Source of the DNA: Papaver somniferum
Lineage: Eukaryota > Streptophyta > Magnoliopsida > Ranunculales > Papaveraceae
Reading direction: 5' to 3'
DNA length: 64,000 nucleotides
Assembly: GCF_003573695.1 (NCBI RefSeq)
Contig: NC_039362.1
Coordinates: 11,955,630-12,019,629 of the forward strand
The notes under the pieces were generated by a model. The model saw nothing but the letters and a program-made list of their open reading frames with translations. It was not told the origin of the DNA and searched no databases. Positions 1 through 13,245 of the stretch are shown here, in pieces. A program made the position numbers and the translations under genes. Positions within the stretch are counted from its first letter, which is position 1. Each line of letters begins with the position of its first letter.

Positions 1-779
1 AAATAGAAGGTAGAGAACTCACATTTCATCTCTCTGTCTTCGTGAACGCCTCCTCCCCAGCAATGTAGGTATAATTCTATCATCTTCTCTTTCCAATTCT
101 GGGCTGACGATCTCAAATTCTGGTTCAGGTTCATTATTTAGGTTGATCTCCATTTCCAAAGAAACACAGAATGAAGAGAGGTTGAAGATTAGAGTGAAGT
201 ATGATACCCATTATAAAGACTGGGAAAAAGTTACCAGTTCCATTTTGGGTTAAGGGCTAAAATGCTCGAAATGGAAAACCGTGTTTGAGTAGTTAAAGGT
301 CACCTTCAACTTCACCACAATTGCACCATGAGATTCCTCCATTTCCATTCTTGACCCATTCTGTCACAACACCAATTCCTGCCCTTGTGATTCTCCATCA
401 CACAATTCCACCAAATGAACATCACAAGTTTCACCTGCAATGCCCATCTATATCCCTGCTCAAGATTGATTAACCCCAAACTGCAATCCAGAAACCCTAA
501 ATTCCTTCTTTGTCTAAAACCCAAATTCTCCATCTGGTCTTCACTGAACCCTAGACTAGCAAACCCCATCTCTCAGATCCACTGATTCATTTACTAGCTC
601 TCAATTCCTCCTTTCCTCCACTGAGATTTCTAATAAAAATGGAGCAGCGCCGCCATTTTTCATTTTGGTATAGAAAGAAAGAAAGAAAAAAGTACTACTC
701 AATAAACAGTATATGCGTCTGAAACTTGTTGACCTAGTTCGAAACCAGCTCTAGGCCCCGAGTCTTGATAAGGGCAACC
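1..779. other. No assignable gene
   Basis: There is an 85-codon open frame on the - strand (312-569) followed by an AAACCCTAA-rich, C/T-rich stretch (470-560) of the kind seen in plant 5' leaders. It matches no family I recognise and has no supporting splice structure. It could be a leader or interior of the transposon whose end lies at about 1416, or host intergenic DNA. Confidence 0.3.
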
Positions 780-1416
780 ACTCACTACATATCACATGAT
801 GGACGCCCAGTTTTCTTTTAATTCCAACCGTACAAGTTCATTTTACGTCCAGGTTTCTTTTAATTCCAACCGTAGAATCCGATTTTACGCCCAGTTTTCT
901 TTTAATTCCAACCGTAGAAGTGATTTTACGTCCAGGTTTGGATTATTTTCAACAGTAGAAGTGGTTTTACGTCCAGGTTTGGATTAATTCCAACCGTAGA
1001 ATTTTATTTGCATGTAGTTTTACGTCCAGGTTTGAATTAGTTCCAACCGTAGAAGCTCATTCTACGTCCAGGTTCCTTTTAATTCCAACAGTGGAAGTGA
1101 TTTTACGTCTAGGTTTGGAATATTTCCAACCGTAGAAGTGATTTTACGTCTAGATTTGGATTATTTCCAACCGTAGAAGTTTATTTTACGGCCAGTTTTC
1201 TTCCCACAAAAACTTTGTCCCAGAATTCACCAAGTATACAACAAAATTCATTAATTTAATTTTTATCTAATTAAATTAAATTAAAATTAACTAAATAAGG
1301 GTTGTTTAGTCATTGCAAAATTATTTGAGATAATGAGTTTTTGATATTACTTATGGGTGACCCGTTTTTGTCCTATTAGGTGACGCCCCTCTAATGGAAT
1401 GTGACGCCCCAATAAC
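780..1416. mobile_element. Terminal part of a motif-array TIR transposon (TE3)
   Basis: The right edge (about 1376-1416) carries GTGACGCCCC twice, 13 bp apart. This is the same doubled-terminus design as TE1 (GGGGGCCAT twice) further along the window. Just inside it, at 1355-1385, lies a GGGTGACCC...TTTTTGTCC stretch that also occurs inside the right end of TE1 (about 29110-29150). A short-motif array lies further in. The left limit is not visible. Assignment to the same Mutator-like family as TE1 and TE2 is by architecture only, and no coding domain is preserved here. Confidence 0.5.
800..1205. repeat. Imperfect tandem array, about 41-bp unit (TE3 motif array)
   Basis: About nine degenerate units alternate CCAACCGTAGAAGT with TTTTACGTCCAGG. 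CAACCGTAGAA recurs at near-regular 41-45 bp spacing. The 63-codon open frame over the array reads only the repeat and is not a gene. The core CCAACCGTA is shared with the array of TE2 (36480-37080). Confidence 0.8.
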
Positions 1417-2633
1417 AGCCTTCTTTTTATAACCCAAATGAAATACAAGTCCTAGTTGTATTGCCAACTACTTGTGTTCCATTTTTGAAGTTCGATGGTG
1501 ATTCAAAACTTATTCGAGTCCCCCTTAAGGCATTGCACTAGTGTAAGAAGAATATTTGGACAATGAAAAGAAGAATTCAAAGATATTAAAGAGCAAAAAA
1601 ACAAAAATTTGCTTAAAAAATGCTACCTAATACAAGAGGGTTTGGGAAAGGATGGATGGTTTTCATGTGGGGGATAATTAGATGTTGAATTTGTGAAAGT
1701 AACTTGAAATTGATAGCCGTACAAGAGAACCTATGAATCTTCCAAGACTGTTGTATGATTATTATTTCTCTTTCATGTCATGAATATTCTAGCGTTTTAT
1801 TTTATCAAATCAATAGTCTTAGGAGTGTATGTATGTGGGCTAAAGAGCGGTTGAGTCATTTGGCAAATGTTATATGTATCTTCTTCGACCCTAGCTAAGC
1901 ACAATATGCTTGCTTTTTACAAAAACTGAAATTCGGAGATTAAAAGTTGATAAACGCATTCAATGTACATGAAGCTCTCCATGGCCGTATTTAGCTAATT
2001 GTATAGTATAAGCTTTGGTCAGACACTATCTTAGAAAAACGTAGGAAGAGCTTCAATGGTTCAAACGATATACAAGTGAAAATAATTATCTTCTTAATCG
2101 ATCACAGAGATTATGATCTCTAACTGGCCAAGCAACTTTTTTGGGTTCTCGGATATTTTTTGAGTGTTAATTTTGGGAAACTCTATAATTTCCTTAAATT
2201 GGCTAATTCTTATTCTAACTATGTTAGAACTCAAACTCCCAATTCTTTTGAGGGACGAAAAAAAATCAGACTATTTGCAACAACATACCAATAACATGGG
2301 AATCTTTAGTGAGTTTCATCCGTGATGACCAATAAAAAAACAGGGAGATTATGCGTGAAGACCTAAACTTTAAAAACGTAAAAGCTGCAAGTATTCAGCT
2401 TAAGTATAGAAGATAAACAATTTTTCAGCACCCCAGCCCAAATACAAGAGGCTTAGTGCCCCTGAAGTTATACATATCCAGAACCAGTTTATGTCGTGCC
2501 CTACAGTTCTACATGTCTAGAACTAGACATAACCCGATTAAATCTAAAAATGGAGCGGACAATTGCCTTTAAAGCACCATGTTGCCTTTATGATCATATT
2601 ATCGACAAGAAGAGGGAGACTGAAAAAACTAAC
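1417..2633. other. No gene seen; may include NRPC1 3' intron or downstream sequence
   Basis: This is AT-rich DNA without a recognisable coding domain. The last NRPC1 exons, expected after the exon ending at 2634 on the - strand, were not found here. They may lie beyond position 1 or have been displaced by the transposon to the left. A 117-codon + strand frame at 2496-2849 is antisense shadow over an NRPC1 exon. Confidence 0.4.
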
Positions 2634-4223
<1,590 letters not shown>

Positions 4224-5223
4224 NNNNNNNNNNNNNNNNNNNNNNNNNNNNNNNNNNNNNNNNNNNNNNNNNNNNNNNNNNNNNNNNNNNNNNNNNNNNN
4301 NNNNNNNNNNNNNNNNNNNNNNNNNNNNNNNNNNNNNNNNNNNNNNNNNNNNNNNNNNNNNNNNNNNNNNNNNNNNNNNNNNNNNNNNNNNNNNNNNNNN
4401 NNNNNNNNNNNNNNNNNNNNNNNNNNNNNNNNNNNNNNNNNNNNNNNNNNNNNNNNNNNNNNNNNNNNNNNNNNNNNNNNNNNNNNNNNNNNNNNNNNNN
4501 NNNNNNNNNNNNNNNNNNNNNNNNNNNNNNNNNNNNNNNNNNNNNNNNNNNNNNNNNNNNNNNNNNNNNNNNNNNNNNNNNNNNNNNNNNNNNNNNNNNN
4601 NNNNNNNNNNNNNNNNNNNNNNNNNNNNNNNNNNNNNNNNNNNNNNNNNNNNNNNNNNNNNNNNNNNNNNNNNNNNNNNNNNNNNNNNNNNNNNNNNNNN
4701 NNNNNNNNNNNNNNNNNNNNNNNNNNNNNNNNNNNNNNNNNNNNNNNNNNNNNNNNNNNNNNNNNNNNNNNNNNNNNNNNNNNNNNNNNNNNNNNNNNNN
4801 NNNNNNNNNNNNNNNNNNNNNNNNNNNNNNNNNNNNNNNNNNNNNNNNNNNNNNNNNNNNNNNNNNNNNNNNNNNNNNNNNNNNNNNNNNNNNNNNNNNN
4901 NNNNNNNNNNNNNNNNNNNNNNNNNNNNNNNNNNNNNNNNNNNNNNNNNNNNNNNNNNNNNNNNNNNNNNNNNNNNNNNNNNNNNNNNNNNNNNNNNNNN
5001 NNNNNNNNNNNNNNNNNNNNNNNNNNNNNNNNNNNNNNNNNNNNNNNNNNNNNNNNNNNNNNNNNNNNNNNNNNNNNNNNNNNNNNNNNNNNNNNNNNNN
5101 NNNNNNNNNNNNNNNNNNNNNNNNNNNNNNNNNNNNNNNNNNNNNNNNNNNNNNNNNNNNNNNNNNNNNNNNNNNNNNNNNNNNNNNNNNNNNNNNNNNN
5201 NNNNNNNNNNNNNNNNNNNNNNN
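4224..5223. other. Scaffold gap (exactly 1000 N)
   Basis: The round length indicates a gap of unknown size between contigs. NRPC1 coding sequence should lie in it: roughly exon 9 up to the exon just before the trigger loop. Confidence 0.98.
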
Positions 5224-6526
5224 AGAGGTATGATGATCGAAATTTCTTCGGAGATGAAACTAACTTAGGAATGGAGGAGATATTGGCGCAAGTGATAAAC
5301 CCTAAATCTACAAAGATATATACAAGATATGGCAGACACTTATCTCCGATTCATTTATGAGTTTTACTGAAACCCTAAGTCTTTAACAAGGTCAAACTGG
5401 AGATGCGGAAGTAAAATAGTGCACTGGGGACTGACCAAGGTTAATTGTGAGCGGCAAGTCAGACGGCCCCATGTATTATACATCTTATGTTTGGATATTT
5501 TCATTAGATGAAGAACCACAAGGGTTAAGGGAGATTATAATGAGTTCGGCATGAAGAGTGGCTCGGTTTGCTTAATTCAATTAAGAAGAACTTGCATTAA
5601 TAAAATCTCTCATTCAAAAGGAAGACCTAAATACTTCAACCAAGTTGTTCGAATGAAGACATCTACTACGAATATTGAGAGTATTCAAATACTAAAAAAA
5701 AAAGAAAAAAGAGATCGAAAGTAAAGCTATTCGTCAGATCCATCTGAGTTGTCAGATTCGTCATCACTGTCTTTCTCAGAGTTGTCATCACTATCCTTCT
5801 CGGAATCCTCTTCTTCATAATCACTGTCATGACTATTAGTGACGTCTGGATGAGCATAAAAATCATCATATGAATCTTCTTCCGCTTCAGCTGCAATGTT
5901 CATGGGACTTTTGAATTCTGTGGCACACTGATCAGGCAAACCCCAGGCAGTTTCTTCTTCGGAAGAATCAACATCAGAATCAAAGGGTACCCCGTCCAAG
6001 AATTGGCGTTTTTCCCCAGCTCTCTGTATTTTGCGCCGGATTCGATCCTTTGTGCGCTGATGAGCATCTTTCTCATCGTCTTCGACTTTTCTTTTCATGA
6101 GTTCGGAGAAAGTAACTCTCTGCTCATTCGAGGGTACGCTGGTCTTTGCTCCCTCATCACGAATTACCTTGGCTCTCGGTTTAGCTATGGGAGCTTTGGG
6201 ATCTTTGTCAGAACCGGAGGAATAACTACGACCGCTGGAAGCCGACATTTTATGAAACCAGGAGCATGGAGTTATCGACATGCAGATAAATTCATCCAAA
6301 AAATGGTAATTCTTGAATCTTACCTCTTTCAATTTCACTATCAATAGCGGTTGCAATACAAGAGTTAACACACGAAATCAATTCGTTCCTTGAAATCTGC
6401 AATAACGAACAACGCTTCATTAGTGCATAAAAAATGATTTTCTCATAAAATCATATACATAATTTTCATAATGTGAACATTCACACAACTGAACTATGAT
6501 ATTTACAATAAGACATGACTTCATCA
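5224..6526 (-). repeat. Contig-end inverted copy of 41542-42843
   Basis: The whole segment is the reverse complement of 41542-42843. I found one base substitution (near 6017) and one A-homopolymer length difference (10 versus 9, near 5694-5703). Both copies end exactly at 1000-N gaps, which is the signature of an unmerged contig overlap and not of a biological inverted repeat. Confidence 0.93.
5727..6248 (-). CDS. Acidic antisense ORF of element A (first copy in the assembly)
   Basis: This encodes a 173-residue hydrophilic protein starting MSASSGRSYSSGSDKDPKAP. It has a basic, charged middle (about residues 45-80, VTFSELMKRKVEDDEKDAHQ onward, probably helical), a short DSDVDSSEEE patch, and a very acidic Asp/Glu/Ser tail after about residue 130. 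I recognise no domain. The start at 6248 was chosen because the frame upstream lacks an ATG and looks like leader. A leader exon (7194 to about 7330) and a 6324-6396 exon with GT-AG borders lie upstream. Between LTR and pol, in antisense to pol, it occupies the position of the additional antisense ORFs described for Tat-lineage Ty3/gypsy elements. It is probably the same physical gene as 41820-42341. Confidence 0.7.
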   Translation of the reverse strand: MSASSGRSYSSGSDKDPKAPIAKPRAKVIRDEGAKTSVPSNEQRVTFSELMKRKVEDDEKDAHQRTKDRIRRKIQRAGEKRQFLDGVPFDSDVDSSEEETAWGLPDQCATEFKSPMNIAAEAEEDSYDDFYAHPDVTNSHDSDYEEEDSEKDSDDNSEKDSDDESDNSDGSDE

Positions 6527-7330
6527 TAAATAAGTTGTCTAGTTTGAAGGTTACTCAAAACCCATGTCCTGATTTTACAAATAAATAATTAATGCAATTT
6601 GTTCATATAAATTTTCAAAATTTATCTAATAAGAACAAATCCATGTGAATAAAATATGTCATCATGTTTCACATAAAATATGTCACGGCTACATATATAT
6701 AAAGAAAATCTATTTTCCTTCGTATTAGAGTTTTATTAAAAACGAAGGTTTATGCTAGTTTTGTGAAAGCTCACACCTATTGTGATAAAATACTAATTCT
6801 CATGAAAGCTCATAAATAAAGTTTTATCACTAGACATAAGTTCACATACATAAAAATATATATCTATTTTCCTCGAATGAGCATCGTCTTCTAAAACGGG
6901 GTTTATTTCGGTTTTGTGAAAGCTCACATCTATTAAGGTAAAATCTTGGTTCACATGAAAGCTCATACACTAGCTTTTATCGCTGGACCTAAGTCCACAT
7001 ATATAAAGAAATCTCTCATAAATCAGGGATTTTTATTAGTTTTCAAAACTAACGATCGAACGAACATACGTTTGATAAAACAAGGGTTTTTCTACAAAGC
7101 TCACATCAACATATAAACATGTATAGAATTTCGACATGGTGAAAGCATGAAAAACTCATGAAATCAGCAAACTCCGAAAAAAAATCAACTCACCTGGGCG
7201 CCGACCGGAAATTGGTCGTCCGGTGATCGGACGGCGGCGGCAACTCCGACGAACTTCTACTGCTGCTCCTGATGCTCGGACGTGAGATGGGAGGAAGATG
7301 AAGATGGTGATCGGTTGTGAGAAGAAATAA
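6397..7330 (-). promoter_or_regulatory. Leader exon, intron and probable promoter of the acidic ORF
   Basis: On the - strand a GC-rich, purine/pyrimidine-skewed leader without an ATG (about 7330-7194) ends at a GTGAGT donor (7193). A long AT-rich intron runs to a TTATTGCAG acceptor (6397-6405). The intron holds a 153-bp direct repeat (first copies of TTGTGAAAGCTCACA at 6761 and 6914). This is inferred from splice signals only. Confidence 0.5.
6700..7020. repeat. 153-bp imperfect direct repeat in the leader intron
   Basis: The block GTGAAAGCTCACA(C/T)CTATT ... CATGAAAGCTCATA ... TTTTATC(A/G)CT occurs twice, at 6761 and 6914, with partial similarity on both sides. Nothing in it is coding. Confidence 0.7.
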
Positions 7331-7651
7331 AAAAAAAAAAGAAGAAAAGGATTAATTTCCTTTTACACCTAATTTTATTTCCAAAACATAATTCCATAAG
7401 GATTTCCCTTTTAGGCCCGACCCGTGAATCCTAAACCAACCAAGGTTCCACCATCGAACCAGCAGTTCTACATGGTTTTATGTTCGTTGGATGATGCTCT
7501 ATTATGCCACAAAAGTTTCCGCTCGAACCATGGTTTGCTCATTCAGTCTAAATCCGGTAATATCTTATCTTATGACTAAGTTCAATTACTTATTTTTATA
7601 CCTGGAAAGTCACCATTAAATGCTGAATGAGGAACATGACTGTTCCTCACT
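7331..7651. other. Element A internal sequence between antisense ORF and 3' LTR
   Basis: No gene is visible. The sequence contains poly-A tracts and TTGCTCATTC/GCTCGAACC words that resemble the LTR vocabulary, consistent with it belonging to the retroelement. Confidence 0.5.
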
Positions 7652-7666
7652 AAGCAGGGGACTTAA
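7652..7666 (+). promoter_or_regulatory. Polypurine-like tract beside the 3' LTR of element A
   Basis: AAGCAGGGGACTTAA lies directly before the first LTR base, where the primer for plus-strand DNA synthesis of an LTR retrotransposon must lie. The G-run fits, although the tract is interrupted by pyrimidines. Confidence 0.5.
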
Positions 7667-8587
7667 TTTAGATGGTGGATTTTCGACAAAGGGTAGAATT
7701 GTAAAACTATACTCCAGATTCGACAACCAGATGAGTATTGAGACTCATGTCTCTCATTAAAGCATGAAAGCTCATGTCATAAATCTCTGACTGAGAAGGT
7801 TGTCTCTCAGAGTACATGTAAATGTGTAGTCTCTCAGCTGAGGCCACGTCACATCTCATGAATATTGAGCAATTTTAGTAATTACTCCGGATCCGGCAAT
7901 CGGATGAGTATCGAGACTCATGTCTCTGTGCATGAAAGCTCATGCCACCTTTGATGGAGAAAGTCTCTCAGAGAAGATGAAGATGTGCAGTCTCTCAGTT
8001 GAGGCCACGACACATCTCATACTGTATAGAATTGAAATATTGGGCGGCTCCTAGACAGCATGTCTGCTAGTATAGAGCGACAACGTCTTCCGGATGTAAC
8101 CAGATTTTCCCCCACTATGCAAGAGGAATATGACACTACAGCAAGTTCATATTGCTCAACCCTCAGATAATTAATGCTCCTAGACAGGAAGCCCTTCTAG
8201 TATAGAGCCAGCAATGAATTATCTTAAATCGTCTGAATATCCAGCAATATTCTACGAGCCATCGTCTGAATATCCAGTAATATTCTACGAGTCGTCAATT
8301 AATCGCCTGAATATTCAGCAATATTCTACGATTCCTCGTTATATTTCGTTACTTTAATCTATGGTTCTTCCCAGCAGAATTCCATAGGTTAGCAATAAAT
8401 ATTCAACGGAACATGCATCTGAGCATCGAATAAGCCCTGACAAAAATGGTGCAAGTGTGATTAGCAGATAATGCACAGACCAGCATTTTGAATGCACGAA
8501 AGAGCATTTCAAAAATACGAACGAACGAGGAACCTATGCAAAATAGGAAGGGAAAATAATAATAATAAAATATTAAACAAAAGCGCC

Positions 8588-9617
8588 AGGGGACTAGGCT
8601 CACCAGCCGGCCAGTCATGCTGTGACTAGTCCCGCGCCCAGTTTTATATTTTACCATATTTTTACTATTTTCACGATCTCATGAAAATCCCCTCGTTCGA
8701 GCAAATTTCCTTTATTTCAAAGAAATTATCTAAATCACATGATTTTATCAAAAAATAATAAAATTAGGGAAAGGTGTCGCGGGACCGAGCACCAACCGGT
8801 CATGTCTTGGCCATGGCCGGTCCCACACCTCACGTCTCCATTATTTTATTACTTCTCTCAAATTATGAAAATTCCTTGATTTTATGAATTTTCACTAAAA
8901 TCATGAAAATTACCTAATTTCATGTATTTTTATCTAAATCACATGATTTTATCAAAAAATAATAAAATTAGGGAAAGGTGTCGCGGGACCGCCGGCCGGC
9001 AGGTCATGCCTTGGCTGTGGCCGGTCCCACACCTCACGTCCCATTATTTTATTATTCCTTCTCAAATTATGAAAATTCCTTGATTTTATGAATTTTCCCT
9101 AAAATTACCTAATTTCATGTATTTTCTCTAAAATCATGGAAAATATTAAAAAATTAGGAAAACTTGTGGGACCGGGATCTAGCCGGCCGGCCATGCCCTA
9201 GCCGGTCCCACACACCTATTATTTTATTATTATTTGGTGTTTGGTTTCCTGATTTCATGAAAACTCCCTGATTTCAACAAAATATCTTGGTTTTCAACAA
9301 ATCCCTTTGATTTTATGAAAAATTATCTAAAATCATCAAAATAACATGAAATTGGGAAGACTGCCTTGGGGCCCGCGCCCATTGGCCGGCCAGCCATGCC
9401 ACGACCATTGCCGGTCCCACACTCCCATTCCCTATTTTATATTTTAATTTATGTCTCTCATCTCATGGAAGTTCCCTAATTTCGCCAAACTCTCCAGTTT
9501 CATGGAATTTCCCTTAAATCAAAGAAAAATACATAAAATCACATAAAACTGGGAAAAGCATGTGGGACCGCGTGTCAGCCGGCCGGCCATGCCCTAGTCG
9601 TGGCCGGTCCCACACCT
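8588..9617. repeat. Six GC-rich hairpin units inside the LTR, about 190-bp spacing
   Basis: Units at about 8588, 8772, 8976, 9163, 9364 and 9560 begin near GTGGGACCG, pass through CCGGCCGGCCATGCC-like cores and end CCGGTCCCACAC, so each can fold on itself. They are separated by AT-rich spacers with ATTTTATGAAAATT-type words. The same series is present in the other LTR (50760-51800). Confidence 0.85.
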
Positions 9618-10903
9618 TGTGATTCCTTGTTTATTTATTATTTTCATCATCTCATGTATTTTTGCCGGTTTCAGCAAAACCATGGATTTTGCATATTTTT
9701 TCCAAATGTTGCTCAAACATGCATCCGAAAATATCAAAATTCTCAGGACTGAAGCACGGACACTATGGTGACACAGGCACATCCCCTTGACCGACCAAGG
9801 GTGACCCTGAGGCTTACAAACAGCTGGTCCCGCATGTTTTAATGATTTTAACCTAATTTGCTCAGTTGCTCATATTAGGTTCGAACTCTTTCCAAACAAT
9901 TGGAAGTTCGCTCAAAAGACCATCTACTGGTCCCACGACCATCAAGAGCCGGTCTCATGACCTCTTGGTCGGCCCCTCACATTTTCTACATCAGGTTTTA
10001 TGATTTGTTGCTCACACGAGCATTATTTCAGTACATGATTAAACCAGCATTTAATCATTCTTTCACCAACTGGTCCTCAAGAGACTTTGGTATTTTTTGC
10101 TCATTCGAGCATCTTGGCGTTATATGGTGAACCCGTCATCCCATGTAGACGGTCCCGTGTTGATTTGCAATAAATCATCATTTCGGTAAAATTAGGGTTT
10201 TGAATCCAGAGCTCCGCAGAAACGTGATTCTGTGCAGATTTGAACACTCTGATAATTTTATGTTGATTCCATGATTGATATTCATATTTATTTTGCTCGA
10301 CCCAGCAGTCAGTAACTTAAACTGATATTTTATTTGGTCCAGCTACCAACAATTCATCAAAAGAACAATATTTGCTCGAACTAGCAATATTCGCTCGAAC
10401 CGGCAATATTTATTCAATTAACAATATTCGCTCATACTAGCAATATTTTCTCAAATCAAAGAATATTGGTTCAACTACCAATATTCAACAATTTAGCAAC
10501 ACAGTTTTGCTCGTCTTAGGTTATAATGATACCTCGTCTCAGCAGACGCATTAAATTCATGAGTTTAGAAACATTTGCTAATCATGTTCAACTCAGCGCT
10601 ACATGGACTCATCGTTCCATAAAGTCAGCAACTGACTCCACAATCACGAGATTTCAATCGTGTGACATGGGGGGATATTAACTAGGGTTTTGGTCTGGCG
10701 GTCTACGGCACGTGTGTTCACCCAAGACGAGAATGTGAGAAAGTCGTGCAATCAGTTGGAAGAGTCAGAAAAGTAGTGGGTGGAAAGTTAACCAAGTCTC
10801 CGCACGATTAGTAATTGGTTTTAACACGATTTTCCCATTTCCCACTCTCTGATTCCAGCAACTATCACACTTCATGGGATCATGGTGTTTTCAACTCCGG
10901 CAT

Positions 10904-10910
10904 TATAAAA
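10904..10910 (+). promoter_or_regulatory. TATA box of element A LTR
   Basis: TATAAAA in a CATTATAAAATGTCCC context. It is conserved at the matching place on the - strand in the other LTR (49482-49488). The transcript start would lie about 30 bp downstream. Confidence 0.65.
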
Positions 10911-11364
10911 TGTCCCTGAATCCTGATTGAAAAGACAGAGGTTTTTCGAACAATCGAACAACATTCTCCAAAATGAGCAATTTCTCATCAAAGTTCATAC
11001 AATCTTTCGTCTACATGAACTCACAAAAATTAATCTCAATTGAGCAAAATTCAATCATTCAGAACATTTTCACGCTGAATTCACAACACACCTACAATCT
11101 CAGATCACCATTGATCTCACGCATTTCTCAGCTTCCCTCCTACATATCAACCCATCCTCTCTTGTGACCGAATTGACTCTGGAACGGCCATTTTTCTTGG
11201 TTTAGGTCGGGGTCTTACGTATTGATCTCTCGAACTTAAAGCACTCCCTTCTTGCAGTACATCTGTATGAGGTTCAACATTTCGCTCGGTTCAAGGAGGC
11301 TCCACAAGGTCGACTCTTCAATTCCGCAAAAACCAGCAAATCGTTTTTCCCCACCCACAGAAGG

Positions 11365-11661
11365 ATTTGGAGGTTCCACCATCTCTTCTCCTAAAATCCT
11401 CGTCACGTGTACGAAGCAAGTGAACAAGCAATCGATTGCCCTTTTCATCCGGTCCACGTTTCTTGACAAGTCTTCTTGTCTTCGTGCCAATTCAGCCAAG
11501 CTTGGGATTTCTCCATCCATCGGTTCAACGGAGATAAATGGAGTTGTAAAATATGATAATTCATTGTAACCAGAACTGTTCGAAGGAGTGTGAGAGACGT
11601 TACCATTCGAGAGATTCTGGTTGGGATCTGGAGCTGTTGAGTCATTCCTAAGACCGACCAT
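11365..11661 (-). pseudogene. Gag N-terminal remnant of element B
   Basis: From the ATG at 11661 the frame reads MVGLRND..., a Ser/Asn-rich stretch, then RRQEDLSRNVDRMKRAID (coiled-coil-like) and ends at VEPPNPS where the LTR of element A begins. The matching fragment in element A (48600-48971) is closely similar. In the corrected assembly order the frame resumes beyond element A at 52724 with NPPQTNSFTTYEE. No capsid core or CCHC zinc knuckle is present. Confidence 0.75.
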
Positions 11662-11700
11662 CCTTGTGAAATCGTGAGATTGCAACCGAGAGATTAATCT

Positions 11701-11719
11701 CCCACTGTGGTCGCCAATC
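11701..11719 (-). promoter_or_regulatory. Primer binding site of element B
   Basis: On the - strand, GATTGGCGACCACAGTGGG directly follows the LTR end CACA. The TGGCGAC start is complementary to the 3' end of plant tRNA-Arg types used by Tat-lineage elements (from memory). The exact tRNA was not checked. Confidence 0.6.
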
Positions 11720-12027
11720 TGTGAATGGGGAAAAACGATTTTATGGTTTTTACGGAATTGAAGAGTCGACCGTGTGGAGACTCCTTGAACCGAGCGAAAT
11801 GTTGAACCTCACACAGATGCACTGCAAGAAGGGAGTGCTTTAAGTTCGAGAGATCAATCTGTAAGACCCCAGCCTAAACCAAGAACAATGGTTGTTGCAG
11901 AGTCAATTCGGTCACAAGAGAGGATGGGTTGATCTGTAGGAGGGAAGCTGAGAAATGCGTGAGATCAATGGTGATCTGAGATTGTAGGTATGTTGTGAAT
12001 TCAGCGTGAAAATGCTCTGAATGATTG
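11720..12027 (-). mobile_element. Truncated 5' LTR of element B
   Basis: This 308-bp piece matches the end of the element A LTRs (compare 49030-49337) and breaks off at GAATGATTG, where the F-box sequence begins (TAAGCAGAC, 12028). The rest of this LTR and the start of the F-box gene are both missing, so a deletion spans the junction. Confidence 0.8.
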
Positions 12028-13245
12028 TAAGCAGACTCCCTGTGAAGTCACTCATGCGGTTCAAATCTGTATGTAAACATTGGTGTTACTTAATCAAACA
12101 AGATCCATATTTCATTGATTTACACTTTTCTCGATCTAGAACTCATCAATGTATTTTCATCGTCGAATTACAACAAAGTATAACTGATGGAGGTGGAGGA
12201 GACATAATTTGCAGAGGACGTCAAGCGCAATTCTTGGAAGCTCAGTTATCTCCGGGGGAACAATGACGAGGTACAGTAACATCAACAATTCATACTACGA
12301 GTAAAATTGATTTGTTTAGTTACAATACTATTGTTGGAATCGTAAACGGATTGATCTGTTTTGTTGATCGTAACAAACATGTTGATTGTATATACAATAT
12401 TAGCACGAGAGATCAAATTACACCTTGGATTAAATCAACTTTGTCGATGGAAGAGAAATTAATTGGTGTAGTTAGTGGTTCTTGTGTTTATAAATTTGGT
12501 TTCGATCCGGTCGGTAAGGATTATAAAGTGATAGACAAGTGGAAAATTTTGGATGAATTTGAAATTTGGGGGGTCTTGACTGTTGGAGAAAATACATGGA
12601 GAAAGATTGATGAGGCACCGCCTTGTTCTATTGGACCAAGTGCACCTTCTGTTTATGTGAATGGTTTTATCTATTGGGTCCCAAATAGGTATACTGGTGG
12701 TGATGGATTTATAGTGGCATTTGAAGTTGGATGTGAAAAGTTCAGAGCGCTCCAAGTCCCTACTTTCATCATTCGTCAGCGCTCGGATTATGATGGTGAC
12801 AAAGTTAATGTTTGTCTGTTAGAAGTGAATGGGAGTGTCGCTATATTACGTAGAATGACTGTTTCTGATATCAAGTTGTGGATATATGGACACATCGACA
12901 AAGAGAGTAGTAAAGCTACCGCTATAAATTCTGGTGATAAGAATTGGACTGAAAAAAATCACATTGCCTGCAGTTTGTTGGGATCGAAATCGATTTCTTT
13001 GTTGTGATCCAATCAGCGGGACAGACCAAATAATCTTCGAAATCCACCACAAGAACTCTGATGCACTTCCAGATTCGGTGTATTTATATTCTTATGAATT
13101 GAAGAGTAAGAATTTCAAGCCGATTAAAATCAGTGGGATCCCATCGTCAGTTCCTATTGATGACACCAAAACTAAACTCTGTAGATCATTCAGTGAAAGC
13201 CTTTATTCCTTTTCAGCTGCAGAAAAGAAGCAAGGTATATTTTAG
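12028..13245 (+). pseudogene. F-box/FBA protein gene, broken copy 1
   Basis: This copy is closely similar to the F-box gene at 17200-18378. It begins in the middle of the F-box (SRLPVKSLMRFKSVCKHW) because the first ten codons and promoter are replaced by the truncated LTR of element B. Two further lesions are present. A nonsense codon at 12264-12266 stands where copy 2 has CGA GGA, and two A's have been lost from the A-run at about 12951-12957 (7 versus 9), shifting the frame. Its 3' end still codes for about 19 residues (KLCRSFSESLYSFSAAEKKQ) that copy 2 has lost to a stop. Confidence 0.9.

Larger units (their letters stand above)
7667..11359 (+). mobile_element. 3' LTR of element A (3.69 kb, Tat-lineage Ty3/gypsy)
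   Basis: This aligns end to end, as reverse complement, with 49030-52718 (3693 versus 3689 bp; by eye several percent diverged, so an old insertion). It runs from TTTAGATGGTGG to CCCCACCCACA and is followed by GAAGG (11360-11364), whose complement CCTTC adjoins the other LTR at 52719-52723. It contains a TATA box (10904), six GC-rich hairpin units (8588-9617) and an AATATT/GCTCGAAC-rich segment (10370-10500). In the assembly as given the two LTRs point in opposite directions; inverting the middle contig puts them in tandem orientation. Confidence 0.85.

Noticed and set aside
312..569. 85-residue - strand ORF
   Set aside because: No family match, no splice context, low-complexity leader-like DNA around it.
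8403..8657. 84-residue frame in the LTR (also 51731-51982)
   Set aside because: It lies in non-coding LTR sequence, and the two copies share it only because the LTRs are homologous.
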